Shown piece by piece: positions 16,846 to 25,145 of a stretch of DNA of 64,000 nt. The notes under the pieces are model-generated. The model was not told where the DNA came from. It did no database searches and saw only the letters and a list, made by a program, of their open reading frames with translations. Position numbers and translations under genes: made by a program. The stretch is from Larkinella punicea (lineage in GTDB: Bacteria; Bacteroidota; Bacteroidia; Cytophagales; Spirosomataceae), in assembly GCF_003334855.1 (NCBI RefSeq), contig NZ_QOWE01000013.1:1-64000 (forward strand), read 5' to 3'. Position 1 is the first letter of the stretch; every line of letters begins with the position of its first letter.

Positions 16846-18166
16846 AACCTTTTTGTTCTAAATATTCTGCAACTAATTTTTTAAAAAGATTACCTCTAAC
16901 TTTATGGTCTACAAACATATCTTTACTATTTGCAGCAGGTGAAAAAAGTATATTATCTGTATTTGTAGCTAAATCGCTTGCTTGTTGTACAGCATCAGCT
17001 AATGAATTACATATTTTAAAATTTTCATATTTAATATTGTAAAAGTTATCTTGTAATTTGCTTTTTGTTTCGCCAATAATAAATACGAATTTTACTTTGT
17101 CTTTTATTTTATTTGAAAGATAAAAATAATCACAATTTTTATCATCTTTGCCACCAGTAATTAATATTATATCTTCTAAACAGTTAAGCGCATGTATCGT
17201 TGAATGTTCATTAGTCGATTTTGAGTCGTTATAAAAATTTATTTTCTCTATTCGTCCACAAAGCTCAATCGCATGCTCCAATCCTTTAAAATCTTTTATA
17301 GTTTTAGATAAAATAGTTGAATTTATACTATATATATTTCCAACTATCAAAGCAGCTAAACTATTATCTACTAAACCGGCTTGAACATCTTTCTTTTTAC
17401 AAATTTTCAATTCGTTACCGTCTTTTACAGTAACCAGATAATTTTCTTTATCTATATAAGATCCATCAAATATAGTTTTAGTTGTACTAAAATACATTTT
17501 CTTTGCGTTGCTTTCTTGAAATAGAGCATAACTAACTTGATCATCTAAGTTGAGCACGATTGTGTCTTCTATGGTTTGATTTTTCGATATGTTTTTTTTA
17601 AATGTAATATATTCCTCAAAAGAATTATAAAAATTAAGGTGCTCTGGCTTTAAATTAGTTACAACACTTATTTTTGGGTGAAACTTATCTATAAGGGATA
17701 ATTGAGCACAACTTGTCTCAAGAATAACTTTGTAATCCAGAGGTATATCGAGCACAAGCTCAGCAAAAGGTATACCAATATTTCCTAAAACAATACTTTT
17801 AAATCCAGCATTCTCTAAAACTTTAGCAATTAATGTGCATGTTGTACCTTTTCCGTTAGTACCTGTAACTGCAATAATCTCGTGTTTTGAAAAGTAAGCA
17901 CTAAATTCTAATTCACTAATAACAGGTATATTATTTGATTGAAAGTATTTTATTATATGATGATCTAATTTAAAGCCAGGGCTCACAATAATTTTATCGA
18001 AACTAATATCCTTATACTCTAAACCTGTTATTTTTATATTAGTTTCTTTATTCTCAATATCTACGTTATCTTCCTCGTAAATATATACTTTTACCCCTAC
18101 GCGGCTACATAATTTAGCAACAGCTTTACCTGTTCTAGCAAAACCGAGAATTAGAATTTGATCCAT
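16832..18166 (-). CDS. MurD-like Mur ligase
   Basis: 444 aa, matching MurD (UDP-MurNAc-L-alanine:D-glutamate ligase) in length and domain order. Residues 1-95 form the Rossmann-like UDP-binding domain (LILGFARTGKAVA). The ATPase domain has P-loop TGTNGKGTT (101-109; MurD usually has GKST), LETSCAQL and the carbamate Lys in EYITFKKN (about 190). The C-terminal domain has NDSKSTN (313-319), LITGGKDDKNCD and LFSPAANSKDMF, all classical MurD signatures. It would attach an acidic amino acid to an acyl substrate. The gene lies 5 bp after the PEP-utilizing enzyme gene and overlaps the racemase gene. Composition is strongly AT-rich. Confidence 0.86.
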   Translation of the reverse strand: MDQILILGFARTGKAVAKLCSRVGVKVYIYEEDNVDIENKETNIKITGLEYKDISFDKIIVSPGFKLDHHIIKYFQSNNIPVISELEFSAYFSKHEIIAVTGTNGKGTTCTLIAKVLENAGFKSIVLGNIGIPFAELVLDIPLDYKVILETSCAQLSLIDKFHPKISVVTNLKPEHLNFYNSFEEYITFKKNISKNQTIEDTIVLNLDDQVSYALFQESNAKKMYFSTTKTIFDGSYIDKENYLVTVKDGNELKICKKKDVQAGLVDNSLAALIVGNIYSINSTILSKTIKDFKGLEHAIELCGRIEKINFYNDSKSTNEHSTIHALNCLEDIILITGGKDDKNCDYFYLSNKIKDKVKFVFIIGETKSKLQDNFYNIKYENFKICNSLADAVQQASDLATNTDNILFSPAANSKDMFVDHKVRGNLFKKLVAEYLEQKGYESM

Positions 18167-18171
18167 ATATT

Positions 18172-20601
18172 TTATATAATACCTTTTATAATCTCTGCTT
18201 CACAATTTAACATTATTTTCTTTTTTTGAGATAATTTGTCAAAAATGACTTCTCCACATCCAATGGCCGCTGGTATTTTTAATTCAGCACATCTAAGTGT
18301 CATATGTGATCCAGCACCTCCGTATTTTGTAACAAGTCCTTTTATTCTCCTTGTAAATATCCAATCAAACCCTGGATCAGCATTTTCAATAAATACAATA
18401 CACTCTTCGATATTACTTGGTAAAGTTGTTGTTTTACTCGATAAATGAATAGGTTCTCCTATTACTGTTTCATTAGTAATATAATTTGGCTTTAATTCTT
18501 CAAGTCTTATGAATTTTATATCCTCAGCATTTACAATTAAATGCGGTAAAATTATCTTGCTAGTTATCAAGAATTCTTTCTTATTATTGCTGATATTTTT
18601 TTTAATCGTATCTCCACTTTTTTCTTCAAAACAAGATACAAAATCTGTAAGATTTTGTATCTTGATAAAAGCCATATCATCTCTATTAATTCCACAGCTA
18701 TTGCCTAGAATTTCAATTAAGTTTAATGTTGCATCTATTGATTTTGAGAAGGATAATTTTGAAGCTTCACGCATTTGCAAAGAATTTTCAATAAACTCAA
18801 TTAAATCTTCACTCGAAAACTCTAACTTAGTTTTCTTTAAATGATTATTTATTTTACCATGTATATCTTTGAGGTTGATTTCTGGAGGAAGTTTATCGTA
18901 AAGTTCTTTTGGAATTTCAGGTAATATTTCTAAAAAATAAATATTAAAATTCTCTTTGTAATTAAGAGATGTAATGTCGTAAGTCCCAGGTCTTAAATGG
19001 CCGTATTTTTCTAAGAATACATCTTTAGTTATCTTTTTAGAATATAAAGCATCAAGATCATCTTTTAAGATTGATGTTACTGTTTTAAAAGATGAAAAAA
19101 TCAAATTATATTCGTTTTTATTAATCACTTTTATATCCAAAAAAGATTTAAGAATATCCAACCCTATAAAGGCTTTCCGGACAAAATAAGAAAAAGGAAT
19201 CGCACCATTTTGGATACATACTTCTAAAATATATGCTATAGTTTGGCATTGGTTGTATATCGTTTTTACAGTAGAATTTATAATTAAATCATAATTTACC
19301 TTATCTAATAACTCAAATCTATCTTTAAAAATTTGATCCAATTGACTTGATTGTTTAATGCTGAAATTTGTTAAAGTTAATAGTTCTTTTTCGATAAAGT
19401 CTATTTCATTTTCATCGAAACCATTTTTTTCTAAGCTCTTTAGAAAATTATCAGTCAATAGTGTGAAGCATGACTCTACTATTTCAAACTCAACTTTATC
19501 GTGAAATTCAGGGTTATTAATTAGTTTATTAATATAGTAATTTATCAATTTGTTTGCAGTTGTAGAAGTTATTGATTTGGGAATTAATGAATTAAAGTCA
19601 GCTCTTACGTCTATGTATGGTTTTCCGGAAAAATTAGCCATCAGCGAATGAGGAGGATTATAATATCCGATTTCTCCCCTTCCATTCCTCCACGAACTCT
19701 TCATGAATATATAATCATAAAGCGAATAGGCTAAAGGTTTCGGTGTTGTTCCAATTATTTCAGCTGGATTCCAATCAGGCATGTTACCAAATATTGCCTG
19801 ATTACCATACAATCCATGCTGTGGTTTTGAAAAGCTTTTAAATTTTTTCTCTATTGTTTTAATTGCTTCAAACACCTTTTTGTCTAATTTAATATCATAT
19901 CTTTTGATACTGGAAATCTTCCTTACTTGAAATATATATATATTATTTTCAAATACCGCAAATTCTATATCCAATAGTTGGCAATTAGTTATGGCCTCAA
20001 GCTCGAGAGTCATCTGCATTATCTTTTTTATATTTCCAGACAAATTATCTATTTGAATATTTCTGGCTATTTTAATTAAAGTTGGTTTTTTAGTAAAACC
20101 CGATGTAATAAGGTCAGTTGAGCCTTTTTCGTAATTTATTACAAAGTATGGAGAGTTAGAACTTATGTCTCTTGATAGGACAACACCGCTTATTTCTACA
20201 TTGGATATTTCTTTTTGAACAAGTATTTCTTGTTTATCCAGATCTTGTTCTATTTTTTGATAGCTTTCAATTACATCTTCAATTGCGGTTTGAATTTTAT
20301 ACTTGTCTTTTACATCAACGTTTTTTACGGTTGTGAAAAATCCTGCGAGGCTAGTATTGTAATTATCTTCACTCCAAGCACTACTCCTTATTATTATTTT
20401 ACTATCAAATAAAGTTTCTATTTTGGATATTATTTTCTTTGAATCCTTTTTCCATGATTTAATGCTAAATATAAATGGTTTCGCTATGTAGCCGTATTTT
20501 ACTTTATCTTGTAAGTTTTTTAATGTCCTTCCTTTATTCGTCAGCTTAACCATTATAATTGGGTCTTTTATGAGGAGTTCTTTTAGAATATATAACTCCA
20601 A
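18172..20601 (-). CDS. PEP-utilizing/PPDK-like phosphotransferase, Cj1418-like
   Basis: 809 aa. The N-terminal ATP-grasp-like PEP/pyruvate-binding domain contains KIIIRSSAWSEDN (68-80) followed by LAGFFTTV. The C-terminal mobile phosphohistidine domain has KYGGAGSHMTLRCAELKIPA with catalytic His766. The central region contains KYGHLRPGTYDITS, which I associate with the glutamine-kinase group typified by Campylobacter Cj1418, an enzyme that phosphorylates the side-chain amide of L-glutamine in capsule biosynthesis. Assignment to that group is from memory of the motif and layout, not from a search. The first gene of the leftward cassette operon, it starts 25 bp after the coupling-protein stop. 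A second ATG at 20553 is possible. Very AT-rich. Confidence 0.75.
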   Translation of the reverse strand: MELYILKELLIKDPIIMVKLTNKGRTLKNLQDKVKYGYIAKPFIFSIKSWKKDSKKIISKIETLFDSKIIIRSSAWSEDNYNTSLAGFFTTVKNVDVKDKYKIQTAIEDVIESYQKIEQDLDKQEILVQKEISNVEISGVVLSRDISSNSPYFVINYEKGSTDLITSGFTKKPTLIKIARNIQIDNLSGNIKKIMQMTLELEAITNCQLLDIEFAVFENNIYIFQVRKISSIKRYDIKLDKKVFEAIKTIEKKFKSFSKPQHGLYGNQAIFGNMPDWNPAEIIGTTPKPLAYSLYDYIFMKSSWRNGRGEIGYYNPPHSLMANFSGKPYIDVRADFNSLIPKSITSTTANKLINYYINKLINNPEFHDKVEFEIVESCFTLLTDNFLKSLEKNGFDENEIDFIEKELLTLTNFSIKQSSQLDQIFKDRFELLDKVNYDLIINSTVKTIYNQCQTIAYILEVCIQNGAIPFSYFVRKAFIGLDILKSFLDIKVINKNEYNLIFSSFKTVTSILKDDLDALYSKKITKDVFLEKYGHLRPGTYDITSLNYKENFNIYFLEILPEIPKELYDKLPPEINLKDIHGKINNHLKKTKLEFSSEDLIEFIENSLQMREASKLSFSKSIDATLNLIEILGNSCGINRDDMAFIKIQNLTDFVSCFEEKSGDTIKKNISNNKKEFLITSKIILPHLIVNAEDIKFIRLEELKPNYITNETVIGEPIHLSSKTTTLPSNIEECIVFIENADPGFDWIFTRRIKGLVTKYGGAGSHMTLRCAELKIPAAIGCGEVIFDKLSQKKKIMLNCEAEIIKGII

Positions 20602-20626
20602 TTGGATTAAACAATCATCAAATGAA

Positions 20627-22432
20627 TTATTTAAAATATGGATTTTTCTCTGTTTTCTCTAAGAGTTCAGATATTTGATAATAAGGGCGTTTGGCAAATA
20701 TTGTAGGTGGTAATCCACCTAGGAACGCAAAAATATTATCTGCCGATCCACGTCGTATTTCATCAGGTGTTACAAGTGGCCTCTGATTAGCATTAGCATC
20801 CTGAACACCGAACCAGCTACGTGTAGTAATGACATGCGAAGTTTGACCTATAGCCGCGCTCACATAATTTGCCGTAAAATTATCATTAATAGTAAAAAAC
20901 TGCCGGATAGCAGTATTGGCAGTAAATGTCTCCCAATTCTCGCCATATAACCCCTGCAATTGAATAAGCGATTGCAAAATTGGCCAGACTGTGATTTCAA
21001 AACCGGCATAGGTACTTAAAGCGGTCTCAATTTCAGGCAAATATCCCAAAGCTGCAAATTCATCCAATAGAAAAGTTACGCGCTTATTTGGCTTTCTCAC
21101 CACAGCCCGTAAGGTCGTTGTGGTAATCAGCCGTAGCCATCGTGCATGGCTTTGCAGTTTGTCGGCTGGAATGATGATATAAAGTGCTGTGTCACCGTTG
21201 GATAACGTCGTTGGGTCGTAACCAGAACGCAGGGACTTTTGTAGGGAAGGTGATTTCAAAAAATCGGTTGCTTGTAATACAGACGATAAAATACTACCAA
21301 ACGTTTCTTCTCCCGCTTCCATCAGCTTGACTATTTCGTTGCCGGAATTCCGGACAATCTCACCATTAACTGGATCAGAATTCAGCCGCATTCGAGCGAT
21401 CAATTGATCCCAATCATCTCCGGCTAATCTTGCCCATCGCCATAAAGTCGTCAGTGTCCGGTCGTCGCCTTCCTGCGTTGTGGCGATTTGCATGATAAGG
21501 CCCGTGACAACCGAACGTGCCGTATCGGTAAAGAACTTGTTTTTATCTCCGCGCTCGACGGGCACGAGCATTTCCGCGATCATATGCGCGTCATCAACCA
21601 GATGGATACTGCTGGTATCGGCCAAAATATCCAATGGATTATACGATTCGGCCTGTCCAACATTTTCAGCCAGCAAATCCCATGGGTTGAGAATAACAAC
21701 CTGGCGGCCACTCTCGCGCTGATACCGTGCCGTGATCGCGGCATTTTCGCCTTTCGGGTCGATCACGACCCAGGAGCCGCTATAACCGCCCAGACCTAAA
21801 AGATTGGGGATAATCAGGTTAGTGCCTTTGCCACCCCGCGTACCGGCGACCGTTAGGATGTGGCCTTTATCTTTGAACACAAACCCACCACCAATATACA
21901 ACCCTTGTCCATGCCGGTACGGGTCGAGTTCGTCGGGTCGGGCAAAACGGGCGGAGCCAAACCGGTTTCCTTCGACTAGCATATTGTTGATGCCGATCTG
22001 CCAGCGCCGAAAGGCGAAAAAGACTATGACCGTAAAAAACAGATTGAAAGCTACATAACCCAGAAAGAAGGGACCCGTCATCCCCATCAGGGCACCAAAT
22101 TGAAACAGGCTGATGATCAGTAGAAATAAGGCCACCCAGATTAGAATGGCACCTACGAACATCGCAAACCGGACAATAGGTCGAAGAGGATGTAGCAGCG
22201 GATATTCCGCCAAGGGCCTCATAAAACGGTTATAGGCATGGGCGAAGCCTATTAATGCTCCGGCCAGGGTAACCGGCGAAAAAATTATGCCGATCAGGAT
22301 CATGATAAATTTATTGAACGCGCCGGAGTTCGTTTTGAAACGGAACAGGTAGTCGATTTCCTGGGAGGTAACGCCAAACCAGTTCTTGGCCGGGCCGTCC
22401 TCTGTTAGCTCTTCGGTTTCTTCGGGGTTCAT
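20627..22432 (-). CDS. type IV coupling protein (VirD4/TraG family)
   Basis: 601 aa. Three predicted membrane segments (about 42-65, 87-110, 118-140) precede the cytosolic motor ATPase. Walker A is GTRGGKGTNLIIP (about 197-209) and Walker B is VTFLLDEFAALG. VVIDPKGEN and the C-terminal QSLIQLQGLYG match TraG/VirD4 proteins. It links the relaxosome to a type IV secretion channel. The GC content is normal for the host, in contrast to the cassette immediately downstream. No other channel gene is in the window, so the element would rely on another element's mating apparatus, or genes lie outside. Confidence 0.93.
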   Translation of the reverse strand: MNPEETEELTEDGPAKNWFGVTSQEIDYLFRFKTNSGAFNKFIMILIGIIFSPVTLAGALIGFAHAYNRFMRPLAEYPLLHPLRPIVRFAMFVGAILIWVALFLLIISLFQFGALMGMTGPFFLGYVAFNLFFTVIVFFAFRRWQIGINNMLVEGNRFGSARFARPDELDPYRHGQGLYIGGGFVFKDKGHILTVAGTRGGKGTNLIIPNLLGLGGYSGSWVVIDPKGENAAITARYQRESGRQVVILNPWDLLAENVGQAESYNPLDILADTSSIHLVDDAHMIAEMLVPVERGDKNKFFTDTARSVVTGLIMQIATTQEGDDRTLTTLWRWARLAGDDWDQLIARMRLNSDPVNGEIVRNSGNEIVKLMEAGEETFGSILSSVLQATDFLKSPSLQKSLRSGYDPTTLSNGDTALYIIIPADKLQSHARWLRLITTTTLRAVVRKPNKRVTFLLDEFAALGYLPEIETALSTYAGFEITVWPILQSLIQLQGLYGENWETFTANTAIRQFFTINDNFTANYVSAAIGQTSHVITTRSWFGVQDANANQRPLVTPDEIRRGSADNIFAFLGGLPPTIFAKRPYYQISELLEKTEKNPYFK

Positions 22433-22695
22433 CGGGGATAGGGTAAATCAAGTACGATTTGCGCCCAACGTAGTAAAAGTGCCGGGCAATCCCAACGGGA
22501 ATTTTCCCGTATTTACAGAGAAATCGCCCCTAAAAAATAAAAGCAGTGCCGACTGAAAACCAGTAGGTTTCCGTATCTTCGGGTGAGTGTTGCAAGACGT
22601 GGTTTGTAGCTACAAAAACTATCGTTTCGTATCAATAAACCCTGCTTGTAAGGGCGGAAAACTCCTCCCTTAACCCTCCTGAAAAATTCGCACAC
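22433..22695. other. divergent region between coupling protein and mobC, candidate oriT/promoters
   Basis: The 263-bp gap separates divergent transfer genes. It contains a perfect 14-bp palindrome TTTGTAGCTACAAA (22603-22616) and an imperfect inverted repeat TAAGGGCGG / CTCCTCCCTTA (about 22647-22672), close to mobC. Origins of transfer of MobP-type systems usually lie just upstream of mobC, so this is the likeliest place for the nick site, but no canonical nic sequence could be fixed. A minus-strand ORF across this region is a shadow. Confidence 0.4.
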
Positions 22696-23070
22696 ATGGC
22701 ACGACCACAAAAGGACACGGATGCCAAACGCAACCTGACGATCCGCGTTCGGGTCACCTCCATCGAGAAACGCCAGATCTGGCAACAGGCTGCCGATGCG
22801 GGCTATACGCCCAGCGATTTCATGCGTCTCAAAACGATCGCGAGTGCGCCTTTGCGTCGTGTTCCTCCACCCGACCGTGAGACATTGCTTAAGCTGATGG
22901 CCGAGCTCGGTAAGATCGGGAGCAATGTCAACCAGATTGCCCATGCGCTTAATTACTATAAAGCAAGTGGTCAACTGGCAGGGGTAAACTCGGAAGACAT
23001 TACCAAGACCATTGCCGATTTAGATGGATTGACCACCCAGGTCCTGAACTTATTGGAACATGGTCATTAG
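22696..23070 (+). CDS. mobC: MobC-like relaxosome protein
   Basis: 124 aa. The N-terminal basic ribbon-helix-helix-type segment (KRNLTIRVRVTSIEKRQIW, GYTPSDFMRLKTI) and the C-terminal helical motif LMAELGKIGSNVNQIAHALN are characteristic of the MobC family (bacterial mobilisation protein). It binds near oriT and helps the relaxase nick. It overlaps the relaxase gene by 11 bp. Confidence 0.9.
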   Translation: MARPQKDTDAKRNLTIRVRVTSIEKRQIWQQAADAGYTPSDFMRLKTIASAPLRRVPPPDRETLLKLMAELGKIGSNVNQIAHALNYYKASGQLAGVNSEDITKTIADLDGLTTQVLNLLEHGH

Positions 23071-24496
23071 AGGCAACACACGGGGCAATGGCAAGCAATT
23101 AGCGCACTACCTCATCTCCGGTGAGGCCAATGAAAATGTCCAGATTGTGGAGGTTGCCGGACGCTTGAATGCCAAGGCTGATTATCTCAATCAAACCCTG
23201 CAAAGCATGTCCCTGACCAGCGAATTGACCAAAAGCAACAAAGGGCTTTATCACGCCCAGATCAATCCCGCTTACAGCGAAGACCGCGGCATGGCGACCA
23301 AAGACTGGCTCAAGGCTGCGGATATTTTAGGGAAACAATTAGGGCTCGATGAGCAGCGTCGTGTAATCGTCCTGCATACCAAAAAAGGCCGGACCCACGC
23401 GCATGTGGTCTGGGAACGCTACGACCATAAAACGGGGAAGGTAATTTCTGATAGTTTCAGTCGGTTAGCCCAGGACCGCGCCCGTAAGGAAATGGAGCGC
23501 GTCTTTGAGCACCAGCCGACCCCACACCGGAATAAGCACCGGCCAGAGTTGAAAGAAGCTTTGACGGACTTCTGGAATCAGACGGAAACTGGCAAAGACT
23601 TTGTTCGCGCCGTTCATGCTAATGGTTATCTGTTGGCCGAAGGAGTACCGCGCCATCCGTTTATGGTTGTGGACGAGAATGGTCGGTCATTTGACCTGGT
23701 GCGGCAGCTAAAAGGCGTACGGATAAAGGACGTTCGCGGGCGGTTGCGGAATGAAAAACTCATTCCTGAAAAAGAGGCTATTGAACTCATGCGGCAAAAG
23801 AGGGAAGGCAGTAGCGATTCCGGCAAAGCCGAACAGCAAAGGGATACCGATCATGATAAAGCCGTTCGCACGGCATCGGCGTTTTGGAACAATAAACAGG
23901 ATGCAACGATAGAAAGCCCGGAAATCGAAAGCCAGAAGAAAATGAGAAATCTGGCCGATGAATTTATTCAGTCGGGGCAGGGCATGACGGAGGAGACGGA
24001 ACAAAATGACAGCCTTGAAAAGAAAAAGAGACGGGCAGGGGAGTATTTCCTAAACGCCGACGAATTAACGGGCAAAGCAGACGAGATTGCAGCCCATGAA
24101 GATGCTCCACAATTAGTGGATGATAAGAGAGACTTGAAACAGGATATTATCACGGAGTCACAAAGTGCGCAGAGCCGACAGAGGCAACAAAGGGTAGCGG
24201 AGCAATTTGCAGTCAACCGAGAGGAAACAAGCAAACCAAGCCCGGAGCCGGATAACAAACAGTATCAGGAAAAACTGAAAGACTTTATGCAATCGGGGAA
24301 GGAATTGATTGACCAGAATAAACCTGTCAAAGCAGAAACTGGTCAGCAACAAACAACCGCACGGCATTTTTTTGAAAATGAAGAATTAATCTCCCCAAAT
24401 ATTACTGATGACGAAAAAGAGATTAAGCGGCTGATGCAGGAGCAGAAGGCAATCAGGGAGCATAACCGGCAGAAGATTAAAAAACGCATTCGCTAA
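23060..24496 (+). CDS. MobP/VirD2-type relaxase
   Basis: 478 aa. The N-terminal relaxase domain (about 1-170) opens with VIRGNTRGNGKQLAHYLISG and has the metal-binding histidines in GRTHAHVVWERYDH (about 116-129), with an upstream YHAQINPA as first His motif. Residues about 170-245 contain a conserved segment (FVRAVHANGYLLAEG). The rest is a long, charged, Gln/Glu-rich, largely coiled or disordered tail. It would nick oriT together with MobC. It is the second relaxase on this element; the MobF enzyme lies 10 kb to the left. The last gene before the presumed right end. Confidence 0.9.
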   Translation: MVIRGNTRGNGKQLAHYLISGEANENVQIVEVAGRLNAKADYLNQTLQSMSLTSELTKSNKGLYHAQINPAYSEDRGMATKDWLKAADILGKQLGLDEQRRVIVLHTKKGRTHAHVVWERYDHKTGKVISDSFSRLAQDRARKEMERVFEHQPTPHRNKHRPELKEALTDFWNQTETGKDFVRAVHANGYLLAEGVPRHPFMVVDENGRSFDLVRQLKGVRIKDVRGRLRNEKLIPEKEAIELMRQKREGSSDSGKAEQQRDTDHDKAVRTASAFWNNKQDATIESPEIESQKKMRNLADEFIQSGQGMTEETEQNDSLEKKKRRAGEYFLNADELTGKADEIAAHEDAPQLVDDKRDLKQDIITESQSAQSRQRQQRVAEQFAVNREETSKPSPEPDNKQYQEKLKDFMQSGKELIDQNKPVKAETGQQQTTARHFFENEELISPNITDDEKEIKRLMQEQKAIREHNRQKIKKRIR

Positions 24497-24588
24497 TAGG
24501 GTGTGGCGAAATTCCGGTACTGATGAATTCAAAAAGTCAATCCGCTGTACCTATAAGTTTTTGAATACATCCTGTGTTCGCTGGAATC

Positions 24589-24610
24589 CTTGTGCAAATC
24601 TTGTGCAAAT
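24589..24610 (+). repeat. 11-bp tandem direct repeat near element end
   Basis: CTTGTGCAAAT occurs twice in immediate succession (24589-24599 and 24600-24610), between the relaxase gene and tRNA-Asn. It may be an integrase arm- or core-type site or a chance duplication next to the tRNA terminator. Confidence 0.5.
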
Positions 24611-24646
24611 AAAAAAGCACTTACAAGTTTTATCTCGTAAGTGCTT
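24609..24646 (-). terminator. rho-independent terminator of tRNA-Asn
   Basis: On the minus strand, AAGCACTTAC and GTAAGTGCTT (24637-24646 and 24615-24624) form a 10-bp stem with a 12-nt loop, followed by a run of T. It ends transcription about 10 nt after the tRNA. Confidence 0.8.
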
Positions 24647-24656
24647 GGTAATCAGG

Positions 24657-24730
24657 CTCCCGAAGCTGGGCTCGAACCAGCGACCCTCTGATTAACAGTC
24701 AGATGCTCTAACCGACTGAGCTATTCGGGA
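24657..24730 (-). tRNA. tRNA-Asn (GUU)
   Basis: The 74-nt cloverleaf on the minus strand has acceptor arms TCCCGAA / TTCGGGA, D-arm GCTC...GAGC, anticodon stem TCTGA/TCAGA with loop CTGTTAA (anticodon GTT) and T-arm GCTGG-TTCGAGC-CCAGC. The discriminator is G and no CCA is encoded. Its 3' end faces the accessory region, as expected if a tRNA-targeting integrase set the element boundary here. Confidence 0.95.
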
Positions 24731-24744
24731 GTGTTTTGTGGGTG

Positions 24745-24776
24745 CAAAAGTAAGTGTCCGGAAGAACTCTTGCAAA
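24745..24776 (-). promoter_or_regulatory. promoter of tRNA-Asn
   Basis: Read on the minus strand: TTTG (24773-24776), 20-nt spacer, TACTTTTG (24745-24752). This is a good match to TTTG/TAnnTTTG, about 15 nt before the tRNA 5' end. Confidence 0.65.
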
Positions 24777-24809
24777 CATTTTTTGCAAAAATCCACAAGA
24801 ACTTTCGCT

Positions 24810-25109
24810 TTAGACCGCCGAAGAGCCCAATGTCGGCACCCGCGTCAGAATTAACTCCTTGATCTGGCGGGCGTCACCCCGCGTAAAATTCTTGATGATA
24901 ATTTCGGGCCGGGCTCGTGGAATGATCCGGATCGTGGAAAAAAACAGTCCGTTATCGATCTCTACGCCCGAAATATCGCCGTAAAAAACAAAACTGTCGG
25001 TGCCGCCAATCAATTTGTTGACGCGGAATGTTACTCCCTTGTCGTTGAATTCAACAACGTCGCGGTTGATGGGGTCTTTGAAACCGCTGGATTTGAAAAC
25101 TTCTGCCAT
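24810..25109 (-). CDS. PH-domain-like hypothetical protein
   Basis: 99 aa without signal or membrane segment. Strand-rich sequence (GVTFRVNKLIGGTDSFVFYGDISGVEI, then IRIIPRARPEIIIKNF) and a C-terminal helix (ARQIKELIL) suggest a bacterial pleckstrin-homology-like domain. Function unknown. It lies 36 bp downstream of rsmG on the same strand. Confidence 0.7.
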   Translation of the reverse strand: MAEVFKSSGFKDPINRDVVEFNDKGVTFRVNKLIGGTDSFVFYGDISGVEIDNGLFFSTIRIIPRARPEIIIKNFTRGDARQIKELILTRVPTLGSSAV

Positions 25110-25145
25110 AGCCTTTGCGTCGGGAACGCCCCAACTGTTGAACGA

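Noticed and set aside
18236-20412. Short plus-strand ORFs within the PEP-utilizing gene
   Set aside because: Chance frames in AT-rich sequence opposite a long conserved gene.
22513-22974. 153-aa minus-strand ORF over mobC
   Set aside because: Overlaps the conserved MobC frame and the promoter region; no family resemblance.
24501-24695. 64-aa plus-strand ORF running into the tRNA
   Set aside because: Overlaps the tRNA gene and its terminator; not protein-like.
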